A stretch of 64,000 nt of DNA from the NCBI GenBank assembly GCA_900538575.1, contig UPZA01000001.1:223487-287486 (forward strand). The letters are read 5' to 3'. The first letter of the stretch is position 1. Each line of letters opens with the position of its first letter. Of this stretch, positions 9,604 through 18,184 are shown piece by piece. The stretch is from an uncultured Ruminococcus sp. Its GTDB lineage: Bacteria > Bacillota > Clostridia > Oscillospirales > Ruminococcaceae. A model generated the notes under the pieces. That model was not told where the DNA came from, ran no database searches, and saw only the letters and a list, made by a program, of their open reading frames with translations. The position numbers were made by a program, and so were the translations under genes.

Positions 9604-10689
9604 ATGAAATTCAATAAAGATGCCATTCGTGAAAAACATATATGGAAAGACGTGGAATGGGGTAAAAGAACAAAAAATTATAATCCGAAAGGAAAAGACC
9701 CCGGAAACGTTTGGATTCCGACTGAAGATGACGGTCATGCTAATATTACAGAACATATTATGCTTGATGATGATGGTGTGATTTCACGGCTTTTAAACAT
9801 GTCTGATTGTGGAAATGATTACTTGCTTATACAAGATGATTTTGTTTCTTCTAACATTTTGCCTGCAAATACCGACAATTCTTGTTCGCTGATTTCTCAG
9901 CAAAATAGCAAAGTGATATTTAAATCTTCTGAAAACATGTTCGATGTTTTAGATGGTTCTGTTAAGCTTGTAGTTACTTCACCACCATATTGGAATTTAA
10001 AGGACTATTTTAAAAAAGGTCAAATTGGTCAGGAAAGATATGATGTATACCTTGAACGCATGAAAGCGGTTTGGACACAGTGTTATAACAAACTATCAAA
10101 AGATGGTTCTCTTTGGATTAACATCAATATTCGTATTCAAAATGGCAAAGCAATAACTATTCCGCACGACTTTGTAAAAATCTGCTGTGAAATAGGCCTC
10201 TTTTATAAAGGAATAGTTATTTGGCACAAATCTTCCGGCATTCCAACTGGAGATAAAAACATTGTGGACCGTCACGAATATGTATTGTTGTTTTCAAAGA
10301 ATGAACAATTTGAAGTTAATCATGCTGTATTTGATGGATATTGTGATTATAAAAATGAAAAGTTGAATGGCGGAGCATTCTGGAATATTAATCGTAAAGC
10401 TGGAAGTGTTGGTAAACAGTATATCCATCCTGCAATCTATCCCAATGATTTAGTAGCACGAATTATTAAGGCTACAACTAATATCGATGATACTATTTTA
10501 GATCCGTTTCTTGGTAGCGGCACTTCTGTTATTGCTGCTGAACAGTGCAATAGAAAATGCATAGGATTTGAATATAATGAAGATTTTCAAGAATTAATGC
10601 AATCAAGATTTTCTCAGGAAATTCCAGAAAGCAAAGTGGAGTTTGTTAATGAAACTCAGTCCAATTCGAATTTTGGAAGTAATGCTTGA
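9604..10689 (+). CDS. Site-specific DNA methyltransferase (N4/N6 amino-methylase)
   Basis: This 361-residue protein has the catalytic motif TSPPYWNLKDY (near residue 129) and the AdoMet-binding motif DPFLGSGTS (near residue 299). The TSPPY-first order marks the beta class. The N-terminal extension (GKDPGNVWIPTEDDGHANIT) is common in two-part methylases. The start is the ATG at 9604, 12 nt after the methylase fragment stop. It would protect DNA from the HNH enzyme. It looks intact while the nuclease is broken, a usual result of restriction-modification decay. Confidence 0.85.
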   Translation: MKFNKDAIREKHIWKDVEWGKRTKNYNPKGKDPGNVWIPTEDDGHANITEHIMLDDDGVISRLLNMSDCGNDYLLIQDDFVSSNILPANTDNSCSLISQQNSKVIFKSSENMFDVLDGSVKLVVTSPPYWNLKDYFKKGQIGQERYDVYLERMKAVWTQCYNKLSKDGSLWININIRIQNGKAITIPHDFVKICCEIGLFYKGIVIWHKSSGIPTGDKNIVDRHEYVLLFSKNEQFEVNHAVFDGYCDYKNEKLNGGAFWNINRKAGSVGKQYIHPAIYPNDLVARIIKATTNIDDTILDPFLGSGTSVIAAEQCNRKCIGFEYNEDFQELMQSRFSQEIPESKVEFVNETQSNSNFGSNA

Positions 10690-10732
10690 AATAACTAGTA
10701 TCATCGCTATAGGGCGAAGATAGATTTGTGAT

Positions 10733-10840
10733 ATGTCAACGGAATTAAAATTAAGCGCAACCGCTATAAACAATGGTATTAAGTATCTGAAAGAAATCAG
10801 TCTTGCAAGCAGAGCAGGCTCCAAGAAGAGCGGTCGTTAG
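10733..10840 (+). other. Short ORF, possible C-terminal gene remnant
   Basis: The 35-codon frame reads MSTELKLSATAINNGIKYLK and ends with a basic tail. It resembles the winged-helix end of Fic or RecG-like ATPase proteins (LSxxTVxxxIKxL pattern). There is no clear ribosome site. Either a remnant or chance. Confidence 0.3.
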
Positions 10841-10959
10841 TAAATAAAAGTCCCGGCTATCGTCAGGATTTACTGTAGAAATATGTATCATATTGATGTA
10901 AAAACTTCTGAACTTGATTACGGGTCACCATATTGTTGTTATAAAAGAGATGAACAGTC

Positions 10960-10987
10960 AAAAAAGCCCGAGGTTTCGGGCTTTTTT
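10960..10987 (+). terminator. Intrinsic terminator
   Basis: AAAAAGCCCGA and TCGGGCTTTTTT form a perfect GC stem with a short loop and T-tract. The A-run on the other side makes it bidirectional. The following 150 bases to the cellulase stop hold no supported gene. Confidence 0.8.
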
Positions 10988-11143
10988 GATATTCAAATAG
11001 CGAAAAAACGGAAAGCGGAGTTATGTTCCCCGCAGACTGCAAAACGCAGCGGACAATTTTTTATACTGCCCGCCGCGCTTTATTTAAAATATAAAATTTC
11101 TGACCCTCCGTTTAAGCAGTAGGAGATAATCTTAACGCCGTTA

Positions 11144-13492
11144 TTACTGATTTAACAACATTCTTTTCAATATTATAATATCAAAGCAATTTATAAAGCC
11201 GTCCTTATTAATATCGGCGATCTCAGTCTGTTTTTCAGTCAAATCCGATTTTCCCAAAATATAATTCTGCAGCAAAACCAAATCTGCCGTATTTCTTTCA
11301 CCGTCGGAATTAATATCTCCCTTGATCTCGGTTTTTTCCGTTTCCGTCAATGATAACAAATAGGTTAGGGGTGAATTCCAGTAAATCGTGATTTCATTGG
11401 TGGAATAGCTTTCGGAATGATCTATATAGCACTTTGCAGCGGGACTGTTTGAAAGGTAAGCCTTTGCGGCGCTATCCTCTTTGGCTGAATTGACTCCTCC
11501 TACAAGCATTCCTTTCATTGCTTGTCCGGCAACCATCGACGGTCTGTGATGCGGATTCTGCGGAGATACCGTTCCATAACCTGTAACAAAGCATACTCCG
11601 TTTGGATTTTTGCCTAAAAGATAATTGAGATTTGATTCCGCCGCGTCAAGATATTTGCTGTCGTTGGTCAGGTCATAGGCAACGCCAAGTAAAACGCCGG
11701 CATTTGCAACCGTCATATTGCTTCCCCAATTAAATTTAGTTATTGCCACTCCATATGGAGTAGACGTAGTAGTTTTTAAAAATAAATCAGCCTGAGAAAT
11801 AACAGAATTCTTAACCCTTGTGTATATTTCTGAGTTCTTATCAATATCCTTCATAGTCAGAATTGCAAAGCTGCCGTAATTTCCTACAGTTGTCCAGTCC
11901 TGACCTGTTTTTACGCCGTTCTGCATAATATATTCAAGATACACGTCGTTTCTTGTAGCGCGGTAAAGCTGTGCGGCTGCCCAATACCGTTCGTCCTTAT
12001 CGGAGCTGTCCCCGTAATCGCCGGTGGTTATATCTGAAGGATCCTCAAATATCAAATTAGGATTTTCATTTAAATATCCCCATGCCTTTTCGGCAGCGTT
12101 AATGCATGTTTCCGCAAAAGCTCTGTCTATATCGTAATAAAATTCGTATGCCATCGCCATTGAAGCGCAGAAATCTGCCGTTGCCGTTGTGGAAATAGGA
12201 GTTACAATTAATTGATTCGTTTCAAATTGCGGCATTATATAGCCGGGGAAATTCTGACATGTTACCTTATGATAAACTCCGCCTGATTCCGACTGCATTT
12301 TTAGCATCCATTCAAGCTCATATCTGACTTCGTCTAAAATATCGGGTATTCCGTTTCCGCTTTCGGGAATACCTATATTGTCGCTATAAAGTTCAGGAGC
12401 AGCCTCATAAGCGAAAAGCAGATCCGCAACTGCTTTTGCTCCCGGAACAACATATCTGCCGTAATCTCCGGCGTCATGCCAGCCTCCCGTAACGTCTATT
12501 TTTTCGCTTGTCCCGTAAATAACAGCTTCCGTATTATGGCAGGCGGGATGACTGAATACGCCCTCCTCAACCTCAGCGCCGCACCTTTGCAGATACAGCA
12601 TTCTGACGGTATCGTCCAGCAGATTATCATAAACCGCTTCTGAAATCTCAAAGGTATAGGAATCATCTAAGTTTCCGCAAGATATATAATAGCTTCCCGG
12701 TTCCGTTACCGATGTAAAATCTCCGAAATAATCGGTTTCATCTGCGCTGCTGTTTACAGTTTTACCATAAAGCTCTCCCGTGTAAACCGTCTTGCCGGTG
12801 ACAGAATCAATTACAGAAAATTCAGTTTCATCCGTCACTTCGCGGAAAACCGCCGTTTTCTTGCTATCCGGTTTATAGCCTACCTGATTTATAACGATTG
12901 GCGGCTCGTAAGCCTTGAATTCGGTATAATCAACCTCGCTGTCGTCTATCAGCTCCAATGATACGTTGTCGATATAGATAGTATGCTCCGGCAGCTCATT
13001 TCCTTGATTTCCGCAGTTAAAAACCAGCTTGGACATAATATCTGTTTCCGAATTCATAGTAAATGTGTAATCTATAGTCTGCGGCTCAGACGTTATATTA
13101 ATCCCTTTCCAAGTATAAGCCTTGTATGTACCGCCGTTTTGCTGAATCATTTCTTCAACATAACGGTCTACGGTAGATGATATGTCAAACTTCAGGCGGT
13201 AAACTCCGTTCTGATACAGCGGCACAATGTCGTAATATACCTGAACGGAATAGTTTAATGTGCCTAAAGACGTAATATTTAAGGCAAGACGTCCACTATC
13301 CACAGAGAGGGAGGCGTTTCCGCCGCTTTCCTTATATGTGCCCCAGCCCGTGGTATTATAATCAAATGTAGAATTGGTTATGATATTATTTGATTCAGCC
13401 CATGCCGCCGACGCGGGTATGGAAGCAGTTAAAATAATTCCCGAAGTAACAGCGGCAATTATTTTAATCAAAGTATGTTTTCTTTTTCTCAT
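11144..13492 (-). CDS. Secreted glycoside hydrolase family 9 endoglucanase with CBM and dockerin
   Basis: This 782-residue cellulosomal enzyme has four parts. First is a signal peptide (MRKRKHTLIKIIAAVTSG, cut near ASAAWA). A CBM4/9-like beta-sandwich follows (about 36-182, NIITNSTFDYNTTGWG). Third are an Ig-like CelD_N domain (about 195-285, INQVGYKPDSKK) and the GH9 catalytic barrel (about 300-715). Last is a type I dockerin with two calcium loops (GDINSDGERNTADLVLLQNY and ADINKDGFINCFDIIILKRM). Catalytic features are GGWHDAGDYGRY (nucleophile/base aspartates), NPHHRPS, and NEITIYWNSPL with the acid glutamate. It cleaves cellulose at the cell surface through cohesin docking. An AAGGAGGA site precedes the ATG. 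A divergent AraC regulator lies upstream. Confidence 0.95.
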   Translation of the reverse strand: MRKRKHTLIKIIAAVTSGIILTASIPASAAWAESNNIITNSTFDYNTTGWGTYKESGGNASLSVDSGRLALNITSLGTLNYSVQVYYDIVPLYQNGVYRLKFDISSTVDRYVEEMIQQNGGTYKAYTWKGINITSEPQTIDYTFTMNSETDIMSKLVFNCGNQGNELPEHTIYIDNVSLELIDDSEVDYTEFKAYEPPIVINQVGYKPDSKKTAVFREVTDETEFSVIDSVTGKTVYTGELYGKTVNSSADETDYFGDFTSVTEPGSYYISCGNLDDSYTFEISEAVYDNLLDDTVRMLYLQRCGAEVEEGVFSHPACHNTEAVIYGTSEKIDVTGGWHDAGDYGRYVVPGAKAVADLLFAYEAAPELYSDNIGIPESGNGIPDILDEVRYELEWMLKMQSESGGVYHKVTCQNFPGYIMPQFETNQLIVTPISTTATADFCASMAMAYEFYYDIDRAFAETCINAAEKAWGYLNENPNLIFEDPSDITTGDYGDSSDKDERYWAAAQLYRATRNDVYLEYIMQNGVKTGQDWTTVGNYGSFAILTMKDIDKNSEIYTRVKNSVISQADLFLKTTTSTPYGVAITKFNWGSNMTVANAGVLLGVAYDLTNDSKYLDAAESNLNYLLGKNPNGVCFVTGYGTVSPQNPHHRPSMVAGQAMKGMLVGGVNSAKEDSAAKAYLSNSPAAKCYIDHSESYSTNEITIYWNSPLTYLLSLTETEKTEIKGDINSDGERNTADLVLLQNYILGKSDLTEKQTEIADINKDGFINCFDIIILKRMLLNQ

Positions 13493-13570
13493 AAGTGTTC
13501 CTCCTTAATTATAATATTTTTGATTAAAACGATATTTTCATTCACAATTTCATAATTTTATTATATATAA

Positions 13571-13599
13571 TTGACAATCCAAATGCAATGATATATAAT
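13571..13599 (+). promoter_or_regulatory. Sigma-A promoter of the AraC-type regulator
   Basis: TTGACA (13571-13576), 17-base spacer, TATAAT (13594-13599): full consensus. It lies in the 143-bp divergent region shared with the cellulase gene. Confidence 0.8.
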
Positions 13600-13635
13600 A
13601 CAAATTATAGCGCATTTTGTGCATAGGAGGGATTT

Positions 13636-14430
13636 TTGATGATTATTAACAATGTCGGCTACAATCATTGCCATGACGCTGATTTTTTTATAAACCGCCC
13701 GGAGGGCAGCGGAGATTATCTGCTTTTATTATTAAAAACTGACGCGGTTTTTATTCTGGATAATGCTGAAACAATCATACCGAAAAATTCTGTTTTCATA
13801 TATCCAAAGGGTATGCCTCAATATTATAAGTGTCTTCCTCAGCAGACCTTTGAAAATAACTGGATTCATTTTCTTTTTGAGCCCGGAGAGGAACAGGAAT
13901 TTTTAAAGTTAAACATTCCCTACTCTACGCCGATCAAAATAGACAGTATTTATTTTCTTGATTTCTGCTTCAAATCCATAGCTTATGAATTCGGCTCATG
14001 TAACCTTTATAAGGATAACAGCATTTCTAATTTCATATCGCTGATATTCAATAAAATAAGCGAGCGCTTAAATCAGGAAAGTATGGCTATATTAAGTTCT
14101 AAGCAGGAAATGCTTGTTACTATAAGAAATAAAATATATAGCAAGCCATTCGAATCCAGAACAGTTGAAAGCGCCGCGCACGAGGTTCGCATGTGCAAAT
14201 CTGCATTTCAGCGCTCATATAAAGAAACCTTCGGAGTAACGTTTATCGAAGATTTGACAGAAAGCAGGATAGCTTACGCTAAAATGCTGCTTGCCACAAC
14301 TAATTTGTCCGTAACTGAAATCGCCTTTCAGTCCGGTTATAAAACATATGCCCATTTTACAAGGCAGTTCAGGAAAAAATGCAATTTAACGCCGACGGAA
14401 TTCCGTAGTCTTTTGCAATCAAACCGCTAA
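13636..14430 (+). CDS. AraC family transcriptional regulator
   Basis: 264 residues with an N-terminal cupin-like sensing half (NCHDADFFINRPEGSGDYLL-like start, W/IHFLFEP near residue 80) and two C-terminal HTH motifs: the first around residues 170-200 (VESAAHEVRMCKSAFQRSYK), the second with LSVTEIAFQSGYKTYAHFTR before the RKKCNLTPTEFR end. An AGGAGGGA site precedes the ATG. Divergent placement suggests that it regulates the GH9 cellulase in response to a sugar, but no operator was identified. Confidence 0.9.
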   Translation: MMIINNVGYNHCHDADFFINRPEGSGDYLLLLLKTDAVFILDNAETIIPKNSVFIYPKGMPQYYKCLPQQTFENNWIHFLFEPGEEQEFLKLNIPYSTPIKIDSIYFLDFCFKSIAYEFGSCNLYKDNSISNFISLIFNKISERLNQESMAILSSKQEMLVTIRNKIYSKPFESRTVESAAHEVRMCKSAFQRSYKETFGVTFIEDLTESRIAYAKMLLATTNLSVTEIAFQSGYKTYAHFTRQFRKKCNLTPTEFRSLLQSNR

Positions 14431-14746
14431 ATCAGATAATATATAATGTAAATTTATTTAAAATAGATTTACAAGCAGCATTTGGGATAAAAGTAAGGAT
14501 CTTCAGTAAAAGCAAAGATGATATTTTTGAATTATTGTCATAAAACTAAAAGACCTGAATCCTGTTTAAATTCAGGATTCAAGCCTTCTTAATCTGCCTA
14601 ATGAATTTTGTGACCGACCTTTTAAGGTAAATCAAAATCAGGCAGTTTTTAATTATTAATTTTACTTATCAACTATTGAATAATAAACCTTTTAATTACC
14701 GAAGCGTAAACAGGGCGTATGTAAGTAAAGATATTGCAGCTATACC
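14431..14746. other. Intergenic region with hairpins
   Basis: No gene is supported. TGAATCCTG (14556-14564) pairs with CAGGATTCA (14573-14581). A CTGCCT to AGGCAG inverted pair followed by TTTTT (about 14594-14650) could end the AraC transcript. Confidence 0.45.
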
Positions 14747-14845
14747 TTAAAAGTTATTGATATTGCCCACGCTGAATTGTGAAATTATAGAGCAGTCTCT
14801 CGCATTTACTTTTCCGTCATTATTAACATCGGCCGGAAGGCGGGC
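14747..14845 (-). pseudogene. Type I dockerin C-terminal remnant
   Basis: Leftward the sequence reads ADVNNDGKVNARDCSIISQF, then SVGNINNF and a stop at 14747-14749. The DxNxDGxxNxxD calcium loop is clear. Nothing upstream encodes an enzyme, because the MFS promoter begins at 14861. This is the last trace of a second cellulosomal gene, deleted or replaced. Confidence 0.7.
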
Positions 14846-14860
14846 GCGTCTTAATACGCC

Positions 14861-14888
14861 TTGACAATTCTAAGGGATATGGTATAAT
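14861..14888 (+). promoter_or_regulatory. Sigma-A promoter of the MFS efflux operon
   Basis: TTGACA (14861-14866), 16-base spacer, TATAAT (14883-14888). It is 164 bp before the MFS start, leaving a long leader. Confidence 0.8.
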
Positions 14889-14918
14889 TTTAATAGTAAA
14901 AAAAAGAGGGATAACGCT

Positions 14919-14957
14919 ATGCTTTTATGTATTGACAATGCTCTGTGCAGGGTTTAA
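14919..14957 (+). CDS. Putative 12-residue leader peptide
   Basis: ATG at 14919 encodes MLLCIDNALCRV and a stop, preceded by AGAGGG. The 3' end lies in the first arm of a long hairpin (14945-14966 with 14989-15008). This is the layout of ribosome-stalling attenuators upstream of antibiotic-resistance genes. Confidence 0.55.
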   Translation: MLLCIDNALCRV

Positions 14958-15008
14958 CGGAACAGACCTGAACAGAGCGGAATAATTTCTGTTCCGAAGC
15001 CTTGCACA
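14945..15008 (+). promoter_or_regulatory. Attenuator-like hairpin in the MFS leader
   Basis: The arms contain TGTGCAGGG with CCTTGCACA and CGGAACAG with CTGTTCCG, a stem of about 20 pairs with few mismatches. The left arm overlaps the leader peptide coding sequence, so a stalled ribosome would change the fold and could expose or continue into the MFS gene. Confidence 0.55.
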
Positions 15009-15051
15009 CTGATTTGAATAAATAAAAATCAAGTTAGGAGTAAGGTTAAAA

Positions 15052-16347
15052 ATGAACAATTTATATAAAACGTTTAAAGAAATGAAAATATTTCTTATCC
15101 TTTGGCTGACTCAGTCGTTTTCGGCTTTGGGCAGCTCTATGACAGCTTATGCGTTGATAATCTGGTCATATAATCAAAAAGGCTCTGCGCTTGCCACCGC
15201 TTCGCTTATGGTGTGCTCGTATGCGCCTTATGTGATTTTCAGCGTATTCGCCGGCGCGCTGTCAGACAGTTGGAACAAGAAATTTACAATGCTTGTCTGC
15301 GACAGTATTACCGCATTGACAACGATTATCGTACTTGTCCTTCTTATCTCAAACCGTCTTGAAATATGGCACATATACGTTATCAACGCAGTTGGCGGAG
15401 TGATGAATACCGTTCAGTCGCCAGCCTCGGAGGTTGCGGTAACAAAAATACTCCCCGAAAAATATTACCAAAAAGTCGGCGGACTTCGTTATATGTCAAA
15501 CTCGGCAAACACTATTCTTACGCCGATTATTACAACTGCGGTTATCGGCTTTTTCGGGCTTGAAGCGGTTATCTGCATAGACCTTATCACCTTTGCGGCG
15601 GCATTTTTGACTCTGCTTTTATTTATAAAAATTCCCGAGGATAACAAACGGTCGGAAGAACGCGATAACTTTATCCGCTCGGTAAAAAGCGGCGTGATAT
15701 GGCTGAAAAATCAGCAGGGTGTTTTTACGCTGATTTTATTTCTCGCCGCAATCAATCTTGTTGCTTCTATGTATAATGCCGCATTTCCCGCAATGCTTTT
15801 GTCACGAAACGGCGGCTCTGAGATAACAATGGGAATTATCAATACTGTTATCGGTATAACAACCCTTATCGGCAGTATTTTTGCCTCTATTGCAAAGCCT
15901 CCTAAAAATAGAGTACGGGTGATCTGCAACTGTCTGCTGTTTTCAATGAGTACGGAAAATCTGTTGCTCGCTTTGGGAAACAACGCATTGATATGGAGTA
16001 TCGGCGGATTTCTCGGCTGGATTACAATACCGCTTATGAGCGCCAATATGGAAGCGATTCTGCGTCTTAAAATTCCTGAAAATATACAGGGAAGGATTTA
16101 TTCCGTCAGAAATTCTCTGCAATTTTTTACCATTCCTTTGGGATATTTCCTTGGAGGCTTTGTGGTAGAATTCATATGTGAGCCGATAATGGCAAAGCAA
16201 AATGAAAACGTTCTTACATATATGTTCGGCACAGGTAAGGGAAGCGGCGCGGCGCTGTTCTTTTTTATTATTGCGTTTATAGGAATAGGCGTATGTCTGT
16301 ACTTTAGAAATAAAAAGTCTCTGCGCCTGCTTGACAAAGAAGATTAA
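15052..16347 (+). CDS. MFS efflux transporter (macrolide-efflux-like)
   Basis: 431 residues with about 12 hydrophobic helices. It starts MNNLYKTFKEMKIFLILWLT and has the MFS motif-A-like loop GALSDSWNKKFTMLVCD between helices 2 and 3. Length and layout match the Mef-like drug antiporters of Firmicutes. The promoter, leader peptide and hairpin upstream suggest antibiotic-inducible expression. The substrate is not shown by the sequence. It is the last host-side gene before the prophage. Confidence 0.85.
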   Translation: MNNLYKTFKEMKIFLILWLTQSFSALGSSMTAYALIIWSYNQKGSALATASLMVCSYAPYVIFSVFAGALSDSWNKKFTMLVCDSITALTTIIVLVLLISNRLEIWHIYVINAVGGVMNTVQSPASEVAVTKILPEKYYQKVGGLRYMSNSANTILTPIITTAVIGFFGLEAVICIDLITFAAAFLTLLLFIKIPEDNKRSEERDNFIRSVKSGVIWLKNQQGVFTLILFLAAINLVASMYNAAFPAMLLSRNGGSEITMGIINTVIGITTLIGSIFASIAKPPKNRVRVICNCLLFSMSTENLLLALGNNALIWSIGGFLGWITIPLMSANMEAILRLKIPENIQGRIYSVRNSLQFFTIPLGYFLGGFVVEFICEPIMAKQNENVLTYMFGTGKGSGAALFFFIIAFIGIGVCLYFRNKKSLRLLDKED

Positions 16348-16450
16348 TTTATTGAACAGAGCTTTTTTCTGTCGCAAAGCGTCTTGAACTTCTGCGCTGA
16401 TCTCATATGAAACTGTTTAAGCGTGCGTTTTTTACTTTGTCATAAATTGA

Positions 16451-16580
16451 CATAAAAAGACCGCTTTGCCCAATATCACTTTTGTGATACCATACAAAAC
16501 GGTATTTGAGTTTCTATATATGATGTTCTAAATAAAAAAGACGGATAAAGGTATTATTTCCTTTATCCGTCTTTTGTTCC
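16451..16580 (+). repeat. Intergenic repeat copy A with terminator hairpin
   Basis: AAAAAGACCGCTTTG, then a region similar to 55006-55130, then AAGACGGATAAAGG (about 16538-16551) pairing with CCTTTATCCGTCTT (about 16560-16574). The hairpin probably terminates the MFS transcript. The similarity to copy B on the other side of the prophage is roughly three-quarters over 70 bases by eye. The rest of 16350-16747 holds no gene. Confidence 0.55.
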
Positions 16581-16747
16581 TAAATATAATTGCTAAATAT
16601 GAATCGGCAATAGTTTCTTTATGATGCCTATAAACTCATTTGCGACTTTTTCTAAATACCAACTACCGCCTTCCGTCTGCTTATAAACCTCTTATTTGAA
16701 AGTTAAGCTCTATTTATTTCTGTTGCCTGACGCACAAAATGCAAAAA

Positions 16748-16756
16748 TGCGACACG
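16748..16756 (+). repeat. Prophage left flank direct repeat (TGCGACACG)
   Basis: An identical 9-mer occurs at 54213-54221 in the same orientation. The sequence between them is 37.46 kb and holds a complete Mu-like gene set. The true target duplication may be 5 bp (GACAC) with GCAAAA as the start of the inverted phage ends. Confidence 0.65.
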
Positions 16757-16768
16757 CAAAATACAAAA

Positions 16769-16815
16769 AAAAGACCGTTTTAAGGGTATTTTATTATCCT
16801 TAAAACGGTCTTTTT
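16769..16815 (-). terminator. Terminator at the prophage right-arm end
   Basis: AAAGACCGTTTTAAGG (about 16769-16785) pairs with CCTTAAAACGGTCTTT (about 16799-16814), with T-tracts on both sides. It closes the leftward phage transcript after the cytosine methylase. Confidence 0.75.
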
Positions 16816-16816
16816 C

Positions 16817-17890
16817 TTATTTAATATTCTTTAATATATGAGTAATTACATCAACTGTCCAACCATTTCCAAGCTGCTTATATCTCTGAGTATTTGATAC
16901 ACCAAAAGTATAATTATCCGGTAATGTCTGCAACCGTTCACACTCAACTGGAGTTAATTTACGTATAATATATTCGCCGTCAGGCAAGTTTATTTTATAT
17001 AAACCGGTTGAACCGCCCTGCCCACCTCCATTTGCTGAAAGTGTAACTGATTTGCCTTGAACAGAATAAACTCTATGACCTTGTGAATTGCTCCCGATAT
17101 CTCCAATCCTTAAAGGATGTAGAACCATACTGTCCTTAGTAACTGTTGTCATGCAATTGACTTTACCGTCTTTACGAGTTTCAATGGAAGGGTAAGTTCC
17201 GCCATCGCACTTTACAGCCCTGTTGCCAGAATTAATATAACGGCTACGGATTGCGCAGCTGACTGGCTCGGCAATCATTGTTCTCTGACACCTTTCAAGT
17301 GTATTTTTTAAAGTTCCACTTCCATAATTAGCAGTTAAGCAATACGATTTCCCTTGCCATGGTATACCGATTTCAACAATATCTTTAAGGAATATACCTC
17401 TATCCTCCGGTTTGGTCACTCCAGAAATATTAGTCCAGTAACAGCGCTTGCGGCTTTGAGCAGATACCAAAGCAGAATTAATCATTATGGGTTCGACTCC
17501 AAGCAAACGGCTTATTTCCTCTTTTATATCCTTATGTATACTTTGATTATTTTCATAAAGGAAATATCGACAACTGCTTTCTCTCCATGCCCTGATGTAC
17601 TGCATAAACAATTTAAAGCCCTCTCCGTCACAGGTAGTTTCACGGTTTCTTTTTGCGATGCTCCAATATGTACATGGTGAGCCGCCAATTAATAAATCAA
17701 AGCCTTTATATTGAGTATAATCCGCTGTTGTAACATCTCCGCAATGCTCTATTAGCGGATAATTTTTTTTAGAAGTTTTGATTGCATATTTGTCAATCTC
17801 ATATGCAACATATCTCTCGACTGGGATTCCTGCACGTTCAAGTGCAACTCTTCCACATGATATTCCGTCAAATAAGCTTAATACTTTCAT
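16817..17890 (-). CDS. DNA cytosine-5 methyltransferase, prophage orphan
   Basis: 357 residues from the ATG at 17890 (AAGGATT site upstream). Motif I is SLFDGISCGRVALERAG. Motif IV is GGSPCTYWS with the catalytic Cys. Motif VI is ENNQS. The end QLGNGWTVDVITHIL is motif X. No nuclease gene is adjacent, so it is probably a protective modification enzyme of the phage, the position where Mu carries mom. It overlaps the XRE regulator gene by 23 nt. Confidence 0.9.
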   Translation of the reverse strand: MKVLSLFDGISCGRVALERAGIPVERYVAYEIDKYAIKTSKKNYPLIEHCGDVTTADYTQYKGFDLLIGGSPCTYWSIAKRNRETTCDGEGFKLFMQYIRAWRESSCRYFLYENNQSIHKDIKEEISRLLGVEPIMINSALVSAQSRKRCYWTNISGVTKPEDRGIFLKDIVEIGIPWQGKSYCLTANYGSGTLKNTLERCQRTMIAEPVSCAIRSRYINSGNRAVKCDGGTYPSIETRKDGKVNCMTTVTKDSMVLHPLRIGDIGSNSQGHRVYSVQGKSVTLSANGGGQGGSTGLYKINLPDGEYIIRKLTPVECERLQTLPDNYTFGVSNTQRYKQLGNGWTVDVITHILKNIK

Positions 17891-18110
17891 TATTATTAAT
17901 CCTTTCAGATGAAGGAACAATTATAATCAAGTCCTCTATTTTGCAATTAAGCTTATTGCAGATTCTATCTATATTTTCGATTTTTAAAAATGAGCAGTTA
18001 TTATTACATATATCGCACACGGTTGATGGTCTTATGCCTATTATGTCGGCAAACTCGGCCTGTGTCATGCCACGCTCTTTGAGCAGCTCAAGTAGATTTA
18101 ATTTAATCAT
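17868..18110 (-). CDS. XRE-family HTH regulator
   Basis: 80 residues with the HTH at about 14-36 (MTQAEFADIIGIRPSTVCDI) and a short tail. The 3' end overlaps the methylase start, so they are co-translated. It may control the methylase pair, like C-proteins of restriction-modification systems, but no operator was identified. Confidence 0.85.
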   Translation of the reverse strand: MIKLNLLELLKERGMTQAEFADIIGIRPSTVCDICNNNCSFLKIENIDRICNKLNCKIEDLIIIVPSSERINNNESIKLI

Positions 18111-18184
18111 AATTGTCCTCCGATGATACTTTTGTTAATTCACAAATAACGTATTTTGTTATTTATGTCCTAAAAAAAATAACA

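Noticed and set aside
10883..11122. 79-codon plus-strand frame after the methyltransferase
   Set aside because: It runs straight through a strong intrinsic terminator and has no ribosome site.
16748..16760. TG-starting phage terminus at TGCGACACG itself
   Set aside because: Taking the 9-mer as phage DNA leaves no matching host duplication outside; the direct-repeat reading is more consistent.
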